NCBI GenBank assembly: GCA_019426215.1
Contig: CM033399.1
Span: 30,017,022 to 30,081,021 of the forward strand
Length of the DNA stretch: 64,000 bases
Source of the DNA: Buddleja alternifolia
Taxonomy: Eukaryota > Streptophyta > Magnoliopsida > Lamiales > Scrophulariaceae
Reading direction: 5' to 3'
Shown: piece by piece, positions 56,706 to 64,000 of the stretch
How positions within the stretch are numbered: position 1 is the first letter of the stretch
Layout: every line of letters begins with the position of its first letter
Notes under the pieces: generated by a model
What the model saw: only the letters and a program-made list of their open reading frames with translations
The model's database searches: none
What the model was told of the DNA's origin: nothing
Made by a program: the position numbers and the translations under genes

Positions 56706-58380
56706 ATGACCCACTCCTCAAGCGAGCCTCTATACGAGTTGGAGCCCGAAATTGAACTAGTTCTTCGGGCTAGTAGGCGAACAAGGGAAATGGCCAATAA
56801 TCTCAACCAAAACCCGAATGGAAATTTTCCCGATATGAATTTACCGGAAAACAGGGAGTGGTTCCAAGGTGTTCTACAAGCCATGCAAGCGGCACCTCCT
56901 CAACAATTACCATCGGTTCGGGGTAGCTTACCACCTAGGGTCCATACCATTCCGGAGCCCGTAGTCTTGCCTAATTTCTTCGCACCAAACTACCACATTC
57001 CGGCTCACATCTTTAGTATGGTGCAAGGAGAACCTTTCTATGGAGAACCGGACGAATCACCTCGCGCTCATTTAGAGGCTATAGACGATGCTCTTGTAAC
57101 CATTCAATATCACCCACGGGATCTTGATGCAATTTGTCTAAGAGTCTTCCATTTCTCATTAAAGGATCGGGCGACAACATGGTACAAATCCTTACCCCCG
57201 CAATCTATTACGACATGGGGTGAGTTGGTCGATGCCTTTTTAAATAAATTCTTTCCACCTTCCAAAATCAATGAGCTCCGGAGTAATATAAAAGGGTTTA
57301 GGCAAAGGAGCAATGAGTCTTTAGCCGAGACTTGGGCTAGATATAAGGGCATGCTCCGAAAATGCCCCAATCATAATTTTGGGTTGAATGAAGAAGTACT
57401 CCATTTCTATAATGGGGTTCGGTCACGTATTCGGAATAGACTCAACGCGGGTGCGGGAGGAGATCTCCTTGGGTTAGACTGTCAAAGTGTATGGGACAAA
57501 ATAGAATAGTTGGCCCGAGAAGACGAGCTTTACCCCGACGATGAAGAGGCCTCGTCCTCTAAAAAGGTTGCTTGTATTGAGGAAGTAGTTGAGGGAGTAG
57601 TAGCCTTGGAATCGGAGGTTGGCAACGTCAATTATGTGGGGAATCACAATCAACCTCGGGTGAACTTTCATGTACCCGAGAATTTTCCAAAAAGGCCCAA
57701 CCCCGCATAAAACGCACAACCGGGGATCTATCAAGCTCCACGACCACCTTTCAATAACCCACCCCCGAGGTAAGGCAATTTCAATGGACAAGGTCAAGGT
57801 CAAGTGCAAATGCGACCTCCCACAATCGATGAGAAACTAGATGCTCGCATGAAAAAGTCTGATACATCGTTCAACGAACTTCGGGGTATGATAAAGGATA
57901 TGTGTATAGAGATGAAGGATTTGCGAACACAAGTGGGGCAACTGTCTAATGCGGTTAACAGTAGAGCCCCGGGGACTCTCCCAAGTGACACGGAAAAGAA
58001 CCCGAAGGCTCAATGCAATGCCATAGCCTTGAGAAGTGGAAAACAATTGGAGAGTGACACTACCAGTACATCTGCGCCCGAGCGCCCCGATATGCACGCC
58101 CAGGCACCAGATCTCCCCTGTTCTGGACAGGATTCTCTGTTTTCCGCGCCCGAGCGCCCTTCTGACGGCGTCCAGGCGCCGCCCACAACCTTGCAAGATG
58201 AATCCGTTCTGCTTCCCGCGCCCGAGCGCCCAGAGATGCACGCCCAAGCGCCTACAGATCCGAGCTTAGGCGCCAATATACGCGCCCAGGCGCCGCCTCC
58301 TGTTTCAGTCGGTTTTCATCCTTCCAATCCAACGCATTCTCCCCCTATCGAAGTTCGTCTCCCCTTCCCAAATGCTCACA
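56706..58380 (+). pseudogene. Athila gag with APERP repeats
   Basis: ATG at 56706 (MTHSSSEPLYELEPE). Gag landmarks: NFFAPNYHIPAHIFSMV, DDALVTIQYHPRDL, CLRVFHFSLKDRATTWYKSL, ELVDAFLNKFFPPSK. In-frame stops at 57507, 57708 and 57771. The frame resumes from 57804 with EMKDLRTQVGQLSNAVN and NAIALRSGKQL. At 58070-58300 three to four peptide repeats of the type SAPERPxMHAQAP occur, encoded by the same GCGCCC..CAGGCGCC words seen in the LTR. Confidence 0.87.
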
Positions 58381-59100
58381 AAAAGAAGCAAAAGGAGATG
58401 GATCCGAGCTTTCTTCGAATTTTGGCAATCCTTCGGGAGATGAGGATTAATATTCTGTTTATTGACGCCATTCTCCAAATGCCGAATTATGTGAAGTTCT
58501 TCAAGGACATACTCTCCAACAAGCAGAAGTGGGAGGAGAATGAGACTGTGTGCCTCACGGAAGAATGCTGCGCCGTATTGCTCAATAAATTGCCAACTAA
58601 ACTCCAAGATCCCGGGAGCCTCACAATCCCGTGCACGATTGGGTCCTTATCGTTCAAGAAGGTGTTATGCGACTCGGGGGCCAGCATCAATCTTCTTCCA
58701 TACTCACTATTTAAGAAGCTAGGCCTTGGCAATCCCAAGCCGACCTCAATGTGCCTTCAACTAGCAGATCGATCAATCAAGAGGCCTAAGGGGATAATCG
58801 AAGATGTTCTTGTCCAAGTCGACAAGTTTTATTTTCCTGTTGATTTTGTGGTACTCGATATGGAGGAAGATGTGGAGGTACCATTAATCCTAGGGAGACC
58901 ATTCCTAACCACGGGTAAGGCGGTGATTGACATTGCTAATGGTAAGCTAACTTTGAATGTGGGCGATGACAAGGTTACCTTTGATGTTTACAAAGTCCTT
59001 AAGCACCCTATTGATCATGACTCGTGTTATCGAATTGATACATTTGACCCGTTGATTGTTGAGTATTTACAGGACAATACAATTGAAAATTCTTTCGAAC
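58381..59100 (+). pseudogene. Athila aspartic protease
   Basis: Within the 659-codon frame: LPKLP-like NKLPTKLQDPGSLTIPCTIG, active site LCDSGASINLLPYS at about 58668, ADRSIKRPKGIIEDVLVQVD, VDFVVLDMEEDVEVPLILGRPFL. The active site and flap pattern are kept, and this stretch has no stop. Confidence 0.9.
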
Positions 59101-60500
59101 GGGATCTTATGAAATCCATGCAAGTGGACTCGGAGAGTGATGATCTAGTGGAAAGAGTTCTAAGCTTGGAATGCAAATCTTCCTATCATTCGGGAGGCTC
59201 CATCAAAGTTGATAGATCATTGTCGGGAGCACCTCGCCCATCTATTGAAGAACCCCCTTCTCTCGAACTCAAACCCCTCCCCTCCCACCTTAAATATGTG
59301 TACTTAAACGATGATGAAACACTACCATTGATCATTTCCTCATCTCTTTCAGGACCACAAGAAGAGCAACTAATGACGGTGTTAAGATCTCACAAACGGG
59401 CTTTCGGGTGGAAACTTGCGGACATCAAAGGCATTAGTCCAGCGATATGTATGCACAAAATACTTATGGAGGACTCCACCAAGCCTACACGCCAACCACA
59501 ACGGAGGTCAAACCCACAAATCCAAGAGGTAGTAAAGAAGGAAGTGATTAAACTACTCGATTCAGGTATAATCTATCCTATTTCTGATAGTGCGTGGGTG
59601 AGCCCTACCCAAGTGGTGCCTAAGAAAGGGGGGATAACGGTAATTGAGAATGCGAATAATGAGCTAATCCCAACTCGTATACTTAGTGGGTGGCGTGTGT
59701 GTATAGATTACCGTAAATTAAATGATGTCGCCCGTAAGGATCATTTCCCCTCCCCTTTATTGACCAAATGCTTGAACGATTAGCCGGGCATGATTTCTAT
59801 TGTTTTCTCGATGGTTACTCCGGCTATAATCAAATTGCTATAGATCCCGCGGACCAAGAGAAAACCACTTTCACTTGTCCTTATGGCACATTTGCTTATA
59901 GAAAGATGCCATTTGGCTTGTGTAATGCCCGGCCACCTTTCAAAGATGCATGATGGCTATTTTTCATGATATGGTTGAAGATTTCCTTGAAATTTTTATG
60001 GACGACTTTTCTGTGTTCGGAACAACTTTTGATACATGTCTTGCTCATTTGAATGATGTGCTTAAACGTTGTGAGGAAACCAACCTTGTTTTGAATTGGG
60101 AAAATGTCATTTAATGGTCCGGGAGGGGATTGTGCTTGGCCACAAGATCTCTCAAAAAGGGATCGAAGTGGACCAAGCCAAGATTGAGGTCATTGAAAAA
60201 CTTTCCCCGCCCACTTCGGTCAAAGCTGTTAGGAGTTTTCTCAGGCATGCCGGTTTCTATAGGCGATTCATCTTGAATTTCTCTAAAATTGCGAAACCTT
60301 TGTCTAATTTGCTTGTCAAGAATGCACCGTTTGATTTCAATTCTTCTTGTATGCAGGCCTTTCTCGATTTGAAGGAACGCTTAGTTTCCGCCCCTATCAT
60401 GTCACCCCCAGACTGGAGCTTACCATTCGAGTTGATGTGTGATGCCAGTGACACCGCAGTTGGAGCAGTCCTTGGCCAAAGGAATGAGAAGGTATTTTGA
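59101..60500 (+). pseudogene. Athila reverse transcriptase, three frameshifts
   Basis: KRAFGWKLADIKGISPAICMHKI, SDSAWVSPTQVVPKKGG, WRVCIDYRKLNDVARKDHFP, then a shift near 59760 to LERLAGHDFYCFLDGYSGYNQI, another near 59945, catalytic IFMDDFSVFG near 59995, a shift near 60105, then GIVLGHKISQKGIEVDQAKI and the connection domain. Catalytic residues are present in pieces. Confidence 0.9.
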
Positions 60501-60980
60501 ACCATTTACTATGTTAGTAAAACTCTTAACAATGCACAATTGAATTATGACACCACGAAAAAAGAATTACTAGCCATAGTCTTTGCATTCGATAAATTCC
60601 ACTCTTACCTCGTGCTAAACAAAGTGATAGTTTACACCGATCATTCGGCTTTAAAATATTTGCTTGCCAAGAAAAATGCTAAACCAAGACTTCTTAGGTG
60701 GATTTTGTTACTCCAAGAATTTGATTTAGAGATAAAAGACAAGAAATGCACCGAAAATGTAGTAGCCGACCACCTCTCACGATTAGAGCTAGTGAATGAT
60801 CCGTTAGATGAGATACCAATTTGTGAGGAATTCCCGAATGAACACCTCCTTGCTATTTCTGACAATATTTCACCTTGGTATGCTAACTTTTCCAATTACA
60901 TTGTTACGGGCCATTTTCCCCCGGATATCACTTTTCATCAAAAGAAGAAATTTCTATTTGATGTGAAGCAATATCTTTAA
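60501..60980 (+). pseudogene. Athila RNase H
   Basis: After a TGA at about 60498: [54 protein letters not shown]. Upstream CDASDTAVGAVLGQ supplies the first catalytic Asp. A stop at 60978 ends it before the integrase. Confidence 0.88.
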
Positions 60981-62159
60981 GACTAACCCTTTCTATTCAA
61001 AGTTTGTGCAGATGGCTTAATTCGACGTTGCATACCTGAAACGGACGTGCATGTTATCCTTTCTCATTGTCATGATATGGCGGTGGGTGGCCACTTTGGG
61101 CCCTCCAAAACGGTAGCTAAGATCCTCCAATCAGGTTTCTTCTGGCCTACTCTTGTTACAGATGCACATCATTATGTCAAGTCATGTGATCGCTGTCAAC
61201 GAATGGGGAACATCTCTAAACGTCATGAAACACCCTTAACTAGCATGTTAGAGTGTGAGTTGTTCGATGTATGGGGTGTGGACTTCATGGGCCCTTTCCC
61301 CAGTTCTTGTTCCAATAAATATATCCTTGTTGCGATAGACTATGTCTCCAAATGGGTGGAAGTCGTGGCCTTACCTACTAATGATGCTCGGGTCGTCACT
61401 CGTTTTCTAAAGAAGCATATTTTTACTCGATTTGGAACTCCCCAAGCCATCATTAGTGACGGGGGCACCCACTTTTGCAAGAAACAGTTTGAACTTTTAT
61501 TAACCAAGTACGGGGTGAAGCATAAAATTTCGACCCCATACCACCCGCAAACTAGTGGCTAAGTGGAGGTTTCAAATAGGGAGATTAAGCGTATTTTAGA
61601 AAAAACTGTCAACGCATCAAGAAAGGATTGGTCCCTTAAATTGGATGATGCTCTTTGGGCTTATCGGACCGCCTATAAAACCCCAATTGACATGTCCCCG
61701 TATCGTCTTGTTTTTAGCAAAACATGTCACTTGCCCGTTGAACTTGAGCATTGTGCTTATTGGGCTATTAAGTTCCTGAATTTTGACTCTCAACGTGTAG
61801 GTACACAACGTTTGCTACAACTCAATGAGCTCGAAGAATGGCGTCACCTCGCCTATGAGAACGCGAAACTCCATAAGGAGCGGACCAAAATGTGGCATGA
61901 CAAGCATATTCTCCCCCGGGAGTTCCACAAGGGAGAGCGGGTGTTACTATACAACTCTCGACTCCGCCTCTTCCCCGGGAAGCTGAAGTCTCGATGGTCG
62001 GGCCCATTTCTGATTTCCCATGTCTATCCATCAGGCGCCGTCAAGCTCACAACAGATAAAGGACAGACTTTCTTGGTCAACGCTCAACGTCTAAAACCTT
62101 ACTTAGGGATGGATGGACCGAGAGACAAAGAGTCCTTCATTCTCGAGGACCCTCCGTGA
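60981..62159 (+). pseudogene. Athila integrase
   Basis: HHCC finger at 61053-61200 ([17 protein letters not shown] ... CDRCQRMG). Catalytic set: [20 protein letters not shown], and [15 protein letters not shown] at 61560 lies between PQTSG and VEVS, replacing one codon. The tail ([33 protein letters not shown]) is intact to the stop at 62159. Confidence 0.9.
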
Positions 62160-62997
62160 TTCCTCGCCTTCAGTGGAGCTAACGACTCTAAACTAGCGCT
62201 TCTTGGGAGGCAACCCAAGTTTTCTTTCCGTTTCTTTTTCCTTTTCTCTTGTTCTCTCGTTTGTTGCTTTATTTTCTAGTCTTAAATCTTTGTTAGTATG
62301 TGTTTTAAGTGTTTTGTCTTTCCCCTTTTGAAACAGGAAATAGAAATTCTATACAAAATGTTTCTGAAGCACCCGCCCAAGCGCCGAAAGATCCGCGCTA
62401 AAGTTCAATTAAAAACCAGGTACGCTGTCTTGAGCGCCTAGGCGCCAAAATACTCGCGCCTAGGCGCCCGTTTCTGATTTAAGCCTAATCTCGGTCAAAT
62501 CGGTCAAAATCCCTCACAACTCTTCACAACTCCTCTCCCCACGTGAATTCCGGCGACTCTCTCCACCAATTCCGGCCATTTCCATCGTCTTCCACCTCCA
62601 ATCTCCGCTGAAAATCCTCACCGCGCAGTGGCTTATCATTCACGTCCGACTCGGTACGATAATTTTGGGGAAAAAGGTGAGTTTTGGCTTTGCCTTTCTT
62701 ACATTTCCGATTAATAGCCGAAGAATAGGTGCATTACATTATAGTTTTGAGGATTTGGGGATTTGATTGTCCAACTTGGTGCATTTGATTATTTGAGTAA
62801 TCTGTTGAAATTGTGGGTTTTTGTTGAATTTGAGGGTTGTTGTTGTTGAATTTGTGATATATTGTTGCTGGATTGTGGGTTGCTCTCTGATTTTGGTGTG
62901 TTGTTGGGCGTTGACGATTGTTGTGTTGGGTTGGTTGAATTCAGGTTGATTTGAGTAGTTGAGAAATTGAGATTCAATTTACCCATTGTTGTTGCAA
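62160..62997. other. Athila spacer between pol and the 3' ORF
   Basis: Non-coding. Contains four GGCGCC-type words at 62375-62470 like those of the LTR, and a T/G-rich stretch at 62810-62950. Confidence 0.6.
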
Positions 62998-64000
62998 ATG
63001 ACGAGAACTACCAACAAACCGTCCAAGGGTAAGAAGAAAGTAGGTGAGGGTTCCTCTAATGAGCCCAAGACTCCCGTTGATACCCGTTTTGAAAAATCCA
63101 AAGTCCAAATTTTGTGTCAGAGTTTGAGCACCCCCCGCACCTTTATTAAGGAACACTATTTGACCCCCCGGGGACAGCCCTCTGTGCAAGAATTGATACA
63201 GTTCCATCACTTACGGTTTTTCTGTCAAAAGCCCGAGGCCATCCGTCTTCCTTGGGTCCTCGAATTCCTCAGCTCCAGGGTGTATCATGAGATTGAGACG
63301 CTAGGATGGACGGGGCCTACCCTTTTGGTACGGGGCAAAAATGTTGATTATGAGTTGAGACAGATTAGGGAAAGCATAGGTACCCCCACCCCTCAGACAT
63401 GCGAGTTCACCACTCTTTACAATGCAGGGCGCCTCCGGGTTAGCCTGTCGGATATTTTGCCGGTTATTGCCCGAGAGGGTTGGGAGTGGGTACCCGGAGA
63501 AGCTCATATCACCCGTAGGGCTCTACTTCCCGAGGCAGCTTTCTGGCTCGACTTCATCCGTTTTAATTTGATACCGAGTACCAATCGGTCCGAGGCTAAC
63601 AAGGAATGGGCCACCCTCATCTACACCATCATGTCCAAGAAAGCTGTGGACTTTGCCCGGGTGATTAACAATTCTTTGAAAGATCATTTTCGGAAGTTGA
63701 AGAATGAGTTAGGGCCGTTGATTGACAAGGAGTTGGCCAAGCAAAAGGGCGATGGGCCCACCCGGAAGAACCCTATCATTCTCCCGTCACTGATCACAGT
63801 TTTATGCAAAGCAGCTAAGGTTCCAACATTTCCCATGGAGCGTACAGAGCTCCCTGGTTCTTATCTCGCCGTGGTAGCTGACGACCAACAGGCTCCCCCA
63901 CCACAGGCCGCTTCCAAGAGGCCTCGCCCGTCTTCATCCCGTTCTACTAGTTCTCCACAGTTTCCACCTATGGATGCCGCCGCCATTAGACAATTAAAGG
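62998..64000 (+). CDS. Athila 3' ORF, putative plant transposon protein (Transposase_32-like), partial
   Basis: ATG at 62998 (MTRTTNKPSKGKKKVGEG) opens a 334-codon frame without a stop to the window edge. A basic Lys/Ser-rich start is followed by ELIQFHHLRFFCQKPE, LLVRGKNVDYELRQIRESIG, GWEWVPGEAHITRRAL, FWLDFIRFNLIPSTNRSEAN and ATLIYTIMSKKAVDFA, the pattern of Pfam Transposase_32 (putative plant transposon protein), often found in the position of the env-like gene of Athila relatives. The last part is Pro/Ser-rich (PPPQAASKRPRPSSSRSTSS). Role unknown. It is the only undamaged ORF of this element. No membrane segment is visible in the part seen. Confidence 0.8.
   Translation, partial: MTRTTNKPSKGKKKVGEGSSNEPKTPVDTRFEKSKVQILCQSLSTPRTFIKEHYLTPRGQPSVQELIQFHHLRFFCQKPEAIRLPWVLEFLSSRVYHEIETLGWTGPTLLVRGKNVDYELRQIRESIGTPTPQTCEFTTLYNAGRLRVSLSDILPVIAREGWEWVPGEAHITRRALLPEAAFWLDFIRFNLIPSTNRSEANKEWATLIYTIMSKKAVDFARVINNSLKDHFRKLKNELGPLIDKELAKQKGDGPTRKNPIILPSLITVLCKAAKVPTFPMERTELPGSYLAVVADDQQAPPPQAASKRPRPSSSRSTSSPQFPPMDAAAIRQLK

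Larger units (their letters stand above)
55125..64000 (+). mobile_element. Athila-lineage Ty3/Gypsy retrotransposon, 5' part (continues off window)
   Basis: 5' LTR, tRNA primer site TTGGCGCCGTTGCTGGGGA, gag, protease, RT, RNase H, integrase, a spacer and a further ORF. This order and primer site are those of Athila elements. The 3' LTR is beyond the window. gag-pol is broken by stops and frameshifts. Confidence 0.9.

Noticed and set aside
58036..58269. Plus and minus frames overlapping Athila gag
   Set aside because: They shadow the gag frame, stretched by the GC-rich repeats.
62789..62986. Asn/Ser-rich minus-strand frame
   Set aside because: It reflects a T/G-rich low-complexity spacer.
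1..64000. tRNA, rRNA or snoRNA genes
   Set aside because: I saw no cloverleaf with A and B boxes or other clear RNA gene by eye; a dedicated search was not possible.

Overview
This is nuclear DNA of a flowering plant, most likely a eudicot; I cannot name the species. The signs are one split gene for a plastid-type tryptophan synthase beta-like enzyme with GT-AG introns, AT-rich spacers, and plant-specific transposon families (Copia, Tat and Athila Gypsy, CACTA, MULE, hAT, LINE, gag-only LTR element). No prokaryotic feature was seen. The only probable host gene is the tryptophan synthase beta-like gene at 37607-46860 (minus strand, 5 exons, 480 codons, no interruption).

Layout. 1-2628: decayed LINE (ORF1 and the start of ORF2, minus strand). 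2629-4484: AT-rich spacer with a three-copy repeat. 4485-37546: one 33-kb nested insertion whose outer element is a Copia (called Copia-A) with target duplication AATAG. Inside its left LTR sits a MULE (5183-11067). That MULE holds a 4.9-kb Copia (Copia-1, 5738-10599), and a hAT (4554-5176) is inserted at its left edge. Inside the Copia-A body sits a second Copia (Copia-B, about 11209-36877). Copia-B is itself split by an 11.8-kb Tat-type Gypsy (11934-23755, carrying a solo-LTR-like insert in gag), by an 8.6-kb CACTA (25246-33886) and by a hAT (35782-36830). The outer Copia ends 60 bases past the stop codon of the tryptophan synthase gene.

37607-46860: the tryptophan synthase gene. Its 6.3-kb intron 2 is mostly three MULE-like elements, one of which contains a hAT. 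46861-48131: promoter side with a TATA box and inverted-repeat elements. 48132-54985: a second nest, a CACTA-like MITE holding a hAT-like MITE that holds a gag-only LTR element. 55125-64000: an Athila-type Gypsy (5' LTR, primer site, gag-pol, and a downstream ORF that runs off the window).

How it fits together. The boundaries of most elements are fixed by target duplications, and several are confirmed because removing the insert rejoins a reading frame: CACTA in Copia-B RT, the solo LTR in Tat gag, and two intron-like inserts in the Tat integrase. All pol genes carry stops or frameshifts, so no retroelement here looks autonomous. The most notable observations are: loss of the catalytic Glu (Glu109 of bacterial TrpB) in an otherwise intact TrpB-like gene; two precise GT-AG intron-like insertions in a Tat integrase, one flanked by a 14-bp direct repeat; a spliced antisense gene in the same element; a 12-exon CACTA gene ending in a Ulp1-type protease; and a GGCGCC-rich motif shared by the LTR, coding region and 3' region of the Athila element.
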